Below, in pieces: positions 1 to 5,985 of a stretch of 11,995 bases of DNA. Below the pieces are notes generated by a model. That model saw only the letters and a list, made by a program, of their open reading frames with translations. It did not search any database and was not told where the DNA came from. The stretch is from Actinomycetes bacterium (GTDB taxonomy: Bacteria; Actinomycetota; Actinomycetes; Actinomycetales; Demequinaceae). The DNA lies in contig JAEZXC010000036.1 in the NCBI GenBank assembly GCA_023442845.1, positions 1-11,995 of the forward strand, written 5' to 3'. The translations under genes and the position numbers were made by a program. The number at the start of each line of letters is the position of its first letter. Positions within the stretch are counted from its first letter, which is position 1.

Positions 1-84
1 TCCAATGGCCCCGAGCCACGACAGCGCCGAAATCTTCCACCGGCGCGACAGCACCGCCCGGACAAAGCGACCCCACTCGCGCAT
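1..84 (-). CDS. 5' end of an unidentified gene, truncated by the window edge
   Basis: On the minus strand an ATG at 84-82 opens a frame that stays open to the window edge (28 codons, beginning MREWGRFVRAVLSRRWKISA). A strong Shine-Dalgarno AAGGAGG (plus 89-95) lies 4 nt upstream. The start is 23 nt past the stop of the carbonic anhydrase on the same strand, so the two are probably co-transcribed. The fragment is basic and Trp/Arg-rich and then turns hydrophobic (ISALSWLGAIG), which would suit a cytoplasmic N-terminus leading into a first membrane helix. That is inference, and the family cannot be named from 28 residues. Confidence 0.6.
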   Translation of the reverse strand, partial: MREWGRFVRAVLSRRWKISALSWLGAIG

Positions 85-107
85 CGCGCCTCCTTCGCCA
101 GCGTCGG

Positions 108-596
108 CTACACGACCTCGCGCATCAGACCGGTGGAAACATCGAAGACAAAGCCACGCACCTGCGTTGAGTCGACGAGCCACGGGCAGCGGCGCAGGCG
201 CTCCATCGACTGGCGCAGATCGGCGTCAAGATCCTTGAACGACTCGGGGCTCCAGGACGGCTTGATGCCGGTGTCCTCGAGCAGTTCATTACGGAGTTCG
301 TCGTCCGTGAAGGTGAGCGCGCCGCAGTCCGTGTGGTGGACGAGGATGATCTCGCGCGTACCTAGTTTGCGCTGCGAAATGGTGAGCGAGCGGATCACAT
401 CGTCCGTCACCACACCGCCAGCGTTTCGCAAGATGTGAGCATCACCGATGTCGAGTCCGAGCATCGCGAAGGTGTCGAGACGCGAGTCCATGCACGCGAC
501 AACCGCCAGTTGGCGCTTCGGGTGCAGAGGCCGGTCGGGGATGTACTCCGAGGCGTACGACTTGTTGTTTTCAAGCAGTTCGTTGGTGATTCCCAT
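108..596 (-). CDS. canA: Beta-class carbonic anhydrase
   Basis: This cytoplasmic zinc enzyme of 162 aa interconverts CO2 and bicarbonate. The zinc ligands are visible: Cys35 in CMDSRLD, with the Asp37/Arg39 dyad, and His88 and Cys91 in HHTDCG. This spacing and the short length match the mycobacterial Rv1284 (CanA) type rather than the longer plant or E. coli forms. The ATG at 596 is the only sensible start, because an in-frame TGA lies upstream with no other start codon between. GGAGG is only 1 nt from the ATG, too close for normal use. A -10 box TACCGT (plus 604-609) ends 7 nt before the ATG, so the mRNA is probably leaderless. The gene diverges from galK, with a CRP-like palindrome in its promoter. 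A second gene follows after 23 nt. The family call is secure; the symbol follows the mycobacterial name. Confidence 0.93.
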   Translation of the reverse strand: MGITNELLENNKSYASEYIPDRPLHPKRQLAVVACMDSRLDTFAMLGLDIGDAHILRNAGGVVTDDVIRSLTISQRKLGTREIILVHHTDCGALTFTDDELRNELLEDTGIKPSWSPESFKDLDADLRQSMERLRRCPWLVDSTQVRGFVFDVSTGLMREVV

Positions 597-603
597 GCCT
601 CCA

Positions 604-609
604 ACGGTA
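604..609 (-). promoter_or_regulatory. -10 box of canA, leaderless layout
   Basis: The minus strand reads TACCGT (TANNNT). Seven bases separate it from the ATG at 596, so transcription would start at or one base before the start codon. The -35 region would fall inside the palindrome at 616-631. This is inferred from pattern and spacing only. Confidence 0.45.
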
Positions 610-615
610 AACCCA

Positions 616-631
616 TGTGACCCAGGTCACG
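616..631. promoter_or_regulatory. Candidate CRP/GlxR-family operator
   Basis: The sequence TGTGA-N6-TCACG matches the CRP/GlxR-type consensus TGTGA-N6-TCACA at all but the last base. Its core is a perfect dyad GTGACC-CA-GGTCAC (617-630). The centre (623.5) is about -70.5 from the predicted galK transcription start at 694, a typical class I activator position. It is about -26.5 from the canA start, inside that promoter, where binding would be expected to repress. The motif is seen directly; binding by a CRP homologue is inferred. Confidence 0.5.
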
Positions 632-681
632 CCACTGCCCTCCCGCGGCCCCGCTTCCCGGCCTCAATGGCGCTGCCCGAC

Positions 682-687
682 TACGAT
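682..687 (+). promoter_or_regulatory. -10 box for the galKE transcript
   Basis: TACGAT fits the actinobacterial TANNNT -10 pattern. With the usual 6-nt gap, +1 is A694, which is the A of an ATG (694-696). There is no good -35 hexamer, as expected for an activator-dependent promoter, and a CRP-like site lies upstream at 616-631. A TTGACA at 687-692 overlaps this box but has no -10 at 16-19 nt downstream. Confidence 0.4.
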
Positions 688-693
688 TGACAT

Positions 694-738
694 ATGCACC
701 GATGCCTCATCCTGACCGGCTCTTTCGCGCGATGGTAG
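694..738 (+). CDS. Possible leaderless 14-codon upstream ORF of galK
   Basis: An ATG lies exactly at the predicted transcription start and opens a 14-codon frame, MHRCLILTGSFARW, ending in TAG (736-738). It is in a different frame from galK. Its terminal bases read ATGGTAG, so the galK start (732-734) sits inside the uORF stop region. A ribosome ending here could restart on galK, which has no Shine-Dalgarno of its own. No family is recognised. It may instead be chance, if galK starts at 702 (ATG) or 687 (TTG). Confidence 0.25.
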   Translation: MHRCLILTGSFARW

Positions 739-1934
739 ACATCGATAAAGCCCCTGATCAGGGCCACATTGGCACGGTCTTTCGGCTCTTCGGTGAGCGC
801 TTTGGAGGCGCTCCTGACGGCGTTTGGTCGGCGCCCGGTCGCGTCAATCTCATTGGTGAGCACACCGACTACAACGAGGGCTTTGTTCTCCCCTTTGCGA
901 TCGACAAACGGACGCATGTCGCGGCGCGCCCGCGTCCCGACCGAATCCTGCGGATTGCCTCAACCATTCGCGACGAGGCGGTGGACGTCTCTCTCGATGA
1001 GTTGCGCCCTGGGCTCACCGACGACTGGACCGGTTACGTGTGGGGAATGGCCTGGGCGCTCGGGGCTCACCATGCGCCCGCGCTGCCGGGGCTCGACATC
1101 CTCGTTGACTCCCACGTGCCGCTGGGCTCGGGCTTGTCCTCATCTGCCGCTCTCGAAGCCGCGGCCGGAATCGCCATGGACGACTTGTGGGACCTATCGA
1201 CACCGCGCATTGACATGGCACGTGCGGGGCGCCGGGCGGAGAACGAGATCGTTGGCGCCCCCACTGGCCTCATGGATCAAGCCGCCGCGCTCCTCGCAAC
1301 CACCCGGCACGCACTCTTTCTTGACTGTCGCAGCGAAGAGGCCACCACCGTGCCACTGGCCATTGCCGACGCGGGACTTGCCGTGCTCGTCATCAACACC
1401 CGGGTGGAACACTCGCACGCGACGGGCGCCTACGGCGAGCGCCGGGCCTCATGCGAGGCGGCCGCTGCCACGCTCGGGGTGTCGAGCCTGCGCGACCTCG
1501 GCATGGAGGATCTCGACCGGGCGCGGCGCGACCTCGAGCCCGTCACCTTCCGGCGCGTCCGCCACGTTGTGACAGAAAATGCGCGGGTCCAGACGTGTGT
1601 GGATGCATTGCACACAGCGGGACCGCTCGCCATTGGCGACCTCCTCGTCGCCTCCCACGTGTCGTTGCGCGACGACTACGAAGTCTCATGCCCCGAACTC
1701 GACGTTGCCGTCGACACCGCGCTCGAAGCCGGTGCCATTGGGGCGCGGATGACGGGCGGCGGATTTGGCGGGTGCGCGATTGCGCTCGTCCCTCACGGTC
1801 GCGAGGCGGAGGTGTCGCAGGCCGTGATCGAGCAATTTGCCGCGGCGGGATTCACGGCCCCCGACACGTTCACCGTGGCGCCGTCGGCGGGCGCACATCG
1901 TGACGTCCTCACCACCTCGGATGGCACCGCATGA
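732..1934 (+). CDS. galK: Galactokinase
   Basis: This GHMP-family kinase phosphorylates D-galactose with ATP to galactose-1-phosphate in the Leloir pathway, in the cytoplasm. With the ATG at 732 it has 400 aa. The galactokinase signature GRVNLIGEHTDYNEG is at 36-50, with Arg37 as the transition-state arginine. The ATP-binding GHMP motif PLGSGLSSSAA is near 130-140, the catalytic Asp182 is in LMDQ, and the C-terminal TGGGFGG is at 341-347. Length and order match E. coli GalK closely. The start is uncertain: in-frame TTG 687 and ATG 702 would add 15 or 10 residues, but no candidate has a clear Shine-Dalgarno. ATG 732 gives the N-terminus most like the family. The stop overlaps the galE start by 4 nt (ATGA), so the two are translationally coupled. 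Confidence 0.95.
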   Translation: MVDIDKAPDQGHIGTVFRLFGERFGGAPDGVWSAPGRVNLIGEHTDYNEGFVLPFAIDKRTHVAARPRPDRILRIASTIRDEAVDVSLDELRPGLTDDWTGYVWGMAWALGAHHAPALPGLDILVDSHVPLGSGLSSSAALEAAAGIAMDDLWDLSTPRIDMARAGRRAENEIVGAPTGLMDQAAALLATTRHALFLDCRSEEATTVPLAIADAGLAVLVINTRVEHSHATGAYGERRASCEAAAATLGVSSLRDLGMEDLDRARRDLEPVTFRRVRHVVTENARVQTCVDALHTAGPLAIGDLLVASHVSLRDDYEVSCPELDVAVDTALEAGAIGARMTGGGFGGCAIALVPHGREAEVSQAVIEQFAAAGFTAPDTFTVAPSAGAHRDVLTTSDGTA

Positions 1935-2908
1935 GCTGGCTCGTCACCGGCGCCGCCGGATACATCGGCGCTCACGTTGTGCGGGCGTTCCGCGCGGCCG
2001 ACATCGACGTGGTCGCACTCGACAACCTCTCGAGCGGCATCCGCTCCTTTGTGCCGGAGGACGTGCCTTTCGAGCACGTCGATGTCCTCGACACGGAGGG
2101 CGTGCACCGCGTCATCGTCGACCACCACGTGACCGGCGTGGTTCACCTCGCCGCATTCAAATACGCGGGTGAGTCGGTGCGGCGGCCGCTCCACACGTGG
2201 CGCCAGAACCTCGGCGGCACCCTCAGTTTGCTCGATGCAACCGACGCGACCGCCGTCAGTGCGTTCGTGTTCTCGTCGACGGCTGCCGTGTATGGCACCC
2301 CAGCAACGGAGGTGGTGACCGAGTCGACTCCCACGGCGCCTGCAAGCCCCTATGGGGAATCAAAGCTCGCTGCGGAGCGGCTCATCGCCGACGTCGCGTC
2401 GGCTGCTCGCGCACACAGCCAACCCTTCGCGTGGACCGCCTTGCGGTACTTCAACGTCGTCGGTTCGGGAACCCCGGACGTGTGGGACGCCTCGCCCCAC
2501 AACCTCTTCCCGTTAGTCCTGGGGGCCATCGCGCGCGGTGAGGCACCCCGTATTAATGGCGATGATTTTCCTACCCCGGACGGGACGTGCGTGCGGGACT
2601 ACATCCACGTCGCCGATCTCGCCCGCGCGCATGTCGAGGCCGCCCGGCGCCTTGCGGATGGGCAGGCTCTCGAGCCGATTTACAACCTCGGCTCCGGCCA
2701 GGGCACGTCGGTGCGCGAGATCGTCGATGCGTGCTTGCGCGTGACGGGTTCCCCCCTGACGGCGCGTGTCCAGGGACGCCGTCCCGGCGACCCGGCGCGC
2801 ATCGTCGCTGCGGGCGACCTGGCCCGGCGGGATCTGGGCTGGCAGATGACGCACAGCATCGACGACATGGTCGCGAGCGCATGGGCCGCGCACCCGCGCG
2901 AACCGTAG
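1931..2908 (+). CDS. galE: UDP-glucose 4-epimerase
   Basis: This extended-SDR enzyme of 325 aa interconverts UDP-galactose and UDP-glucose using bound NAD. The N-terminal Rossmann motif is GAAGYIGAH at 7-15, followed by Asp31-Asn32 of the LDNLSSG segment that recognises NAD. The active site is FSSTAAVYG at 114-122 plus the catalytic pair Tyr141-Lys145 in YGESK. Family blocks RYFNVVG and DGTCVRDYIHVADLA are present, so this is a full-length GalE and not a truncated SDR. It starts inside the galK stop (ATGA). No galT lies next to the pair, so galactose-1-phosphate uridylyltransferase must be encoded elsewhere, or GalE may serve mainly to make UDP-galactose for glycans. Confidence 0.94.
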   Translation: MSWLVTGAAGYIGAHVVRAFRAADIDVVALDNLSSGIRSFVPEDVPFEHVDVLDTEGVHRVIVDHHVTGVVHLAAFKYAGESVRRPLHTWRQNLGGTLSLLDATDATAVSAFVFSSTAAVYGTPATEVVTESTPTAPASPYGESKLAAERLIADVASAARAHSQPFAWTALRYFNVVGSGTPDVWDASPHNLFPLVLGAIARGEAPRINGDDFPTPDGTCVRDYIHVADLARAHVEAARRLADGQALEPIYNLGSGQGTSVREIVDACLRVTGSPLTARVQGRRPGDPARIVAAGDLARRDLGWQMTHSIDDMVASAWAAHPREP

Positions 2909-2941
2909 TTTCGGGGCACATGCGACATGAGGGACCGGGGG

Positions 2942-2973
2942 CCTGGTTCTTCCAGGACCTTTAGCCCTACAGT
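2942..2973 (+). promoter_or_regulatory. Possible uraA promoter with an adjoining dyad
   Basis: A TANNNT box TACAGT (2968-2973) would start transcription near 2980, about 55 nt ahead of the permease start. A perfect dyad CCTGG-TTCTT-CCAGG (2942-2956) covers the -35 position and could be an operator. It could alternatively be a weak hairpin ending galE transcripts, although no T-run follows. Evidence is limited to these short motifs. Confidence 0.3.
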
Positions 2974-3034
2974 GCTTCCCAGCCGGGCCCGCACGTCCGG
3001 CCAAGGAGAGAACAAGGCAAAGGAGCCACCACCT

Positions 3035-4492
3035 ATGTCCATGCTCGCGAAGCTCAAGAGCTTCTTCACGTGGGAGGTGCACGGCGATGGCAAGCACGTC
3101 GCACCCTCCCGTGCCGTCGCCCCCGACGAGAGACTGACCTACCCACGCACCATTGGCATCGGCGCGCAGCACGTGCTCGCGATGATGGGTTCCACCCTGT
3201 TGGTGCCCGCACTGACCGGGATGCCCGCCACGACCACGCTGTTCTTCAGCGCAATCGGTACCGCGCTGTTCCTCACCATCACGGGCAACCGGGTGCCGTC
3301 CTACCTCGGCTCGAGCTTCGCCTTCATCGCGCCGCTCGCCGCTGCCGGTGTCACCTCGGCAAACGGCCCACTTGACGGCGCGACTATCGGCAAGGGTCTG
3401 GCAGGCATCCTTGTTGCCGGTTTGCTGTTGTCCGCAGTGGGCGCCATCTCGCACTACGCCGGAGTCACGTGGATTCAGAAGTCGATGCCCCCGGCGGTCA
3501 CGGGCACGATTGTCGCCCTCATCGGTCTGAACCTCGCCGGCGTGGCCAAGGGCATGTGGAGCGCGAGCCCCTGGACCGCTCTTGTCACGCTGACAGCCGT
3601 GCTGTTGCTCATGGTGGTGTCGAAGGGCTTCCTCAGCCGCATCGCGATTCTCGCTGGCGCCGTCATTGGTGCCGTGTTCGCAGGCATTCGCGGTGAGTGG
3701 GAAGGCGCAGGCAAGATCATCGACGCTGCCGACTGGTTTGGCCTCCCCGAGTACCACACGCCTCGCTTTGACGGCTCGGTGCTCATCGCCTTTATCCCTG
3801 TTGTCATTGTGCTCATTGCCGAGAACATCGGTCACGTGAAGTCGGTGGCCGCGATGACGGACCGCAACCTCGACCCGGTGACGGGCCGCGCACTCTTCGC
3901 CGACGGTGTGGCCACCACGGTCGCCGGTCTTGGCGGTGGTTCGGGTACCACGACGTACGCGGAGAACATCGGCGTGATGGCCGCAACGCGCGTCTACTCG
4001 ACTCTCGCGTACTGGGTCGCCGCAGCCTTCGCGCTCGTGCTGAGCCTCGTGCCAAAGTTCGGGGCGATGGTGTCCGTGGTCCCCGTTGGCGTGCTCGGCG
4101 GTCTCGCGACGCTGTTGTTCGGCCTCATCGCGATCCTCGGTGCGCGCATCTGGGTTCAGGCTGGCGTCAACTTCTCGCACCCGGTCAACCTTGTCACCGC
4201 GGCCGTCGCGATCATCATCGGCACCGCTGACTACACGGCGGCCTGGGGCAAGATGCAGTTCAACGGCATTGCACTTGGCACCATTGCGGCGCTCGTGATC
4301 TACCACGGCCTCAACTGGATCACGCGCCTGCGTGGCACCGAAGAGCAGCCGCCCACATCACCCGCATTCGCCGAGGCGGACGTGCCCGACGCAGCCCCAC
4401 CGGCGAAGCAGAAGGCACCGGCCGCTAAGAAACCGGCCCCAGCGAAGCCGGCGGCCAAGAAAGCTCCGGCAAAGAAGTCAGCCGACAGCTAG
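3035..4492 (+). CDS. uraA: Uracil permease, NCS2/NAT family, UraA-like
   Basis: This is a polytopic inner-membrane nucleobase:proton symporter of 485 aa. QHVLAMMGSTLLVP (45-58) matches the UraA TM1 region. The uracil- and proton-binding residues of E. coli UraA are matched by Glu263 and His267 in AENIGHV and by Glu310 in TTTYAENIGVMA. The TRVYST block follows. Uracil is therefore the best substrate call rather than xanthine. The start was set at ATG 3035 because AAAGGAG (3019-3025) lies 9 nt upstream; an upstream in-frame ATG at 2927 adds an unlikely polar stretch. After the last TM (about residue 430) comes a 50-residue hydrophilic tail, first acidic/Pro-rich and then built of AAKKPAPAK-like repeats, which UraA lacks. 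The gene ends at a strong hairpin terminator. It lies 126 nt after galE, probably as its own unit. Confidence 0.9.
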   Translation: MSMLAKLKSFFTWEVHGDGKHVAPSRAVAPDERLTYPRTIGIGAQHVLAMMGSTLLVPALTGMPATTTLFFSAIGTALFLTITGNRVPSYLGSSFAFIAPLAAAGVTSANGPLDGATIGKGLAGILVAGLLLSAVGAISHYAGVTWIQKSMPPAVTGTIVALIGLNLAGVAKGMWSASPWTALVTLTAVLLLMVVSKGFLSRIAILAGAVIGAVFAGIRGEWEGAGKIIDAADWFGLPEYHTPRFDGSVLIAFIPVVIVLIAENIGHVKSVAAMTDRNLDPVTGRALFADGVATTVAGLGGGSGTTTYAENIGVMAATRVYSTLAYWVAAAFALVLSLVPKFGAMVSVVPVGVLGGLATLLFGLIAILGARIWVQAGVNFSHPVNLVTAAVAIIIGTADYTAAWGKMQFNGIALGTIAALVIYHGLNWITRLRGTEEQPPTSPAFAEADVPDAAPPAKQKAPAAKKPAPAKPAAKKAPAKKSADS

Positions 4493-4500
4493 GTCTGTGC

Positions 4501-4545
4501 CGAAGAGCCGCGTCGCCTCAGTGTGGCGCGGCTCTTCGCTTTCCC
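4501..4545 (+). terminator. Rho-independent-type terminator after uraA
   Basis: A perfect 12-bp inverted repeat, CGAAGAGCCGCG (4501-4512) and CGCGGCTCTTCG (4527-4538) with a 14-nt loop, starts 8 nt after the uraA stop. It is followed by a pyrimidine-rich tail CTTTCCC. It also lies between two convergent genes and may insulate the minus-strand metalloprotease gene. Confidence 0.8.
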
Positions 4546-4594
4546 GTCCACAGCGTCCGTTCCCCTTGCAGCGTCGGCGTCGAAAAGAGCCTGC

Positions 4595-4948
4595 TCAGCC
4601 CCAGCCCAGTTCGTGCAGGCGCTCGTCGTCGATCCCAAAGTGATGCGCGATCTCATGGACCACGGTGACCGCCACCTCATCGCGAACCTCATCAGCGTCG
4701 GCACACATCGCGAGCGTGGGGTTCATATAGATGAAGATGCGATCCGGCAACTCGCCCATTCCCCAGTCTGCGCCGCGGTCCGTCAGCGAAACGCCGTCGT
4801 AGAGGCCGAGGAGATCGGGATCGCCGTCCGGGGCGTCGTCCTCGACGAGGATGACGACGTTGTCCATGAGGTCGAGAAGCTCCTCCGGAACCGTGTCGAG
4901 GGCGTCGTCCACGGCACTCTCGAACTCTTCGCGCGACATCGACACCAT
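4595..4948 (-). CDS. Zincin-like metallopeptidase family protein (PF06262 type)
   Basis: This small cytoplasmic protein of 117 aa carries the zinc motif HEIAHHFGIDD near its C-terminus. His98, Glu99 and His102 form HExxH, and Asp108 completes HExxHxxGxxD. The acidic N-terminal half (FESAVDDALDTVPEEL) and the central block PDRIFIYMNP are typical of this actinobacterial family, whose substrate is unknown. The frame is open upstream to 5074, but that part would run into the tRNA-Glu gene and does not look like the family. Starts at ATG 4948 or 4939 fit the family length. A weak CACGAT (plus 4955-4960) sits 6 nt before 4948, so the mRNA may be leaderless, and no Shine-Dalgarno is seen. Protease activity is inferred from the motif only. 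Confidence 0.85.
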   Translation of the reverse strand: MVSMSREEFESAVDDALDTVPEELLDLMDNVVILVEDDAPDGDPDLLGLYDGVSLTDRGADWGMGELPDRIFIYMNPTLAMCADADEVRDEVAVTVVHEIAHHFGIDDERLHELGWG

Positions 4949-5009
4949 GCGCCAATCGTGACACGCGTCGGCCCCACCTCCGTTCGGGCGGGCCTCGCAC
5001 AGACGGCGA

Positions 5010-5039
5010 TTGGCTCCGAGGCGCTCTGGCACGTAGTAT
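5010..5039 (+). promoter_or_regulatory. Promoter of the tRNA cluster
   Basis: TTGGCT (5010-5015), an 18-nt spacer and TAGTAT (5034-5039) resemble a vegetative sigma promoter. Transcription would start near 5046, about 21 nt before mature tRNA-Glu. It overlaps the region upstream of the divergent metalloprotease gene. Confidence 0.5.
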
Positions 5040-5066
5040 TGGCGACCAGGCAATCGTGGTGTGCCG

Positions 5067-5139
5067 GCCCTCATCGTCTAGCGGCCTAGGACGCCGCCCT
5101 TTCACGGCGGTAGCACGGGTTCGAATCCCGTTGGGGGTA
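5067..5139 (+). tRNA. tRNA-Glu (anticodon TTC)
   Basis: The 73-nt gene folds into a full cloverleaf. The acceptor is GCCCTCA pairing with TGGGGGT (5132-5138), including U-G wobbles, with discriminator A5139. The anticodon stem is CCGCC/GGCGG with loop CTTTCAC, giving TTC at 5101-5103. The T arm is ACGGG-TTCGAAT-CCCGT. CCA is not encoded (A-C-A follows). It is the first of three tRNA genes on this strand. Confidence 0.96.
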
Positions 5140-5174
5140 CAACACACCGATAGCGATGGTCTACACTTTATCTT

Positions 5175-5193
5175 CGGTTCGCTTCGCGGACCG
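5175..5193 (+). other. Hairpin between tRNA-Glu and tRNA-Asp
   Basis: CGGTTCGC-TTC-GCGGACCG can form an 8-bp stem with one U-G pair, ending 3 nt before tRNA-Asp. No T-run follows, so it looks more like a processing or pausing structure in the tRNA precursor than a terminator. Confidence 0.35.
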
Positions 5194-5196
5194 TAA

Positions 5197-5270
5197 GGCC
5201 CTGTAGCGCAGTTGGTTAGCGCGCCGCCCTGTCACGGCGGAGGTCGCGGGTTCAAGTCCCGTCAGGGTCG
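5197..5270 (+). tRNA. tRNA-Asp (anticodon GTC)
   Basis: The 74-nt gene has acceptor GGCCCTG pairing with CAGGGTC (5263-5269) and discriminator G5270. The D loop contains AGTTGGTTAG. The anticodon stem is CCGCC/GGCGG with GTC at 5231-5233. The T arm is GCGGG-TTCAAGT-CCCGT. CCA is not encoded. The anticodon stem is identical to that of tRNA-Glu next door. Confidence 0.96.
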
Positions 5271-5280
5271 CGGCTATATG

Positions 5281-5304
5281 GCCCCTTCATCGAAGGGGCT
5301 TTCT
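5281..5304 (+). terminator. Terminator after tRNA-Asp
   Basis: GCCCCTTC (5281-5288) and GAAGGGGC (5292-5299) form a perfect 8-bp stem with a 3-nt loop, followed by TTTCT. tRNA-Phe begins only 21 nt later, with no room for a separate promoter. This is therefore probably a partial terminator with read-through, or a processing hairpin. Confidence 0.6.
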
Positions 5305-5325
5305 GGTCCACGGGGGAAACCCCAC

Positions 5326-5401
5326 GGCTCTGTAGCTCAGTTGGTAGAGCGCACGACTGAAAATCGTGAGGTCACGGGATCGACGCCCGTCGGAGCCACC
5401 A
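5326..5401 (+). tRNA. tRNA-Phe (anticodon GAA), CCA encoded
   Basis: The acceptor is GGCTCTG pairing with CGGAGCC (5391-5397), with discriminator A5398 followed by an encoded CCA (5399-5401). The D loop has AGTTGGTAGA. The anticodon stem is CACGA/TCGTG with loop CTGAAAA, giving GAA at 5359-5361. The T arm is ACGGG-ATCGACG-CCCGT, so position 54 is A instead of the usual T. It is the only one of the three tRNAs here with a gene-encoded CCA. Confidence 0.95.
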
Positions 5402-5407
5402 GTTCAG

Positions 5408-5431
5408 AACCCCGGCCTGTCCGGGGTTTTT
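5408..5431 (+). terminator. Terminator of the tRNA cluster
   Basis: AACCCCGG-CCTGT-CCGGGGTT forms an 8-bp GC-rich stem running straight into TTTTT. It is a classic intrinsic terminator 6 nt after the encoded CCA of tRNA-Phe. Confidence 0.85.
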
Positions 5432-5604
5432 GGCTTTTCTGGGGCCGACGCTCTGTGGGCTGGGCACGACGCACCGCCTAGTTGAATCGGGCCGTTCGAC
5501 GCTGGAGTTACTGGCCGCGGGGCATAGTCACGCGCACTCACGCGTTTGCGCATTTGTGCCGATAGCAGGTTGACTGGAAGCACCCGCTCCAAGGAGGTTC
5601 TCGC

Positions 5605-5985
5605 ATGAAGTCAGGTGGATTCGGCAAGTATGTGCTGAACACCCTCGTCACTCTCGTGGCCGGTCGCGCCATGGGTGTGGTTCGCGAGGAACTCGATGAG
5701 GCGAAGCAGGAGATCCAGGAGAAGGCGAAGGGGCTCGCCGTCGGTGTCGCTGTTTTGGGCGCGGCCGCCGTGCTCATGTTCTTCACCACGGGCGTCCTGC
5801 TTGCCGCTGCCGTGCTCGGTCTCGCGACGGTGTGGCCCGCGTGGCTGTCCGCTCTTGTCATCGGCGGTGGCGCGTTGCTGATTGCTCTCATTCTGTTGGG
5901 CGTTGGCGTGTCCGCCATCAACCGCAACAAGAACCTCAAGCCTGAGCGCGCGATTCGGAACTTGCGCCGCTACTTCGGCTCGTAA
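5605..5985 (+). CDS. Phage-holin-superfamily small membrane protein (PF07332-like)
   Basis: This 126-aa protein has a short amphipathic Lys/Glu helix (about 22-42, REELDEAKQEIQEKAKG). Two long hydrophobic helices follow (about 44-72 and 80-104) and then a basic tail with RNRNK-like and RNLRRYFGS segments. This is the layout of the actinobacterial phage_holin_3-like family, chromosomal proteins usually unrelated to prophages. No phage genes surround it, so a lytic role is not implied, and the function is unknown. The start is firm: AAGGAGG (5591-5597) lies 7 nt before the ATG. The 170-nt region upstream, after the tRNA terminator, shows no convincing -35/-10 pair. Its 3' end overlaps the convergent eamA-type gene by 16 nt. 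Confidence 0.8.
   Translation: MKSGGFGKYVLNTLVTLVAGRAMGVVREELDEAKQEIQEKAKGLAVGVAVLGAAAVLMFFTTGVLLAAAVLGLATVWPAWLSALVIGGGALLIALILLGVGVSAINRNKNLKPERAIRNLRRYFGS

Noticed and set aside
687..704. TTG 687 or ATG 702 as the galK start, and TTGACA (687-692) as a -35 box
   Set aside because: Neither start has a Shine-Dalgarno, and the added N-terminal residues do not resemble the family. No TANNNT lies 16-19 nt past TTGACA. They are kept only as alternatives.
2513..4306. A 597-codon open frame on the minus strand, opposite galE and uraA
   Set aside because: It is antisense to two well-supported genes. Its composition (His/Arg/Asp/Gly-rich, few hydrophobic residues) is the mirror of GC-biased codons, and it shows no family motif or ribosome site.
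4949..5074. Longer N-terminus of the metalloprotease, running into the tRNA-Glu gene
   Set aside because: The extra 42 residues have no family similarity and the start would lie in the tRNA sequence. Starts at 4948 or 4939 give the normal length.
5605..5985. Prophage remnant, suggested by the holin-like protein next to tRNA genes
   Set aside because: No integrase, att-like repeat of the tRNA 3' ends, lysin or other phage gene is present. The family is common as a chromosomal gene in Actinomycetota.
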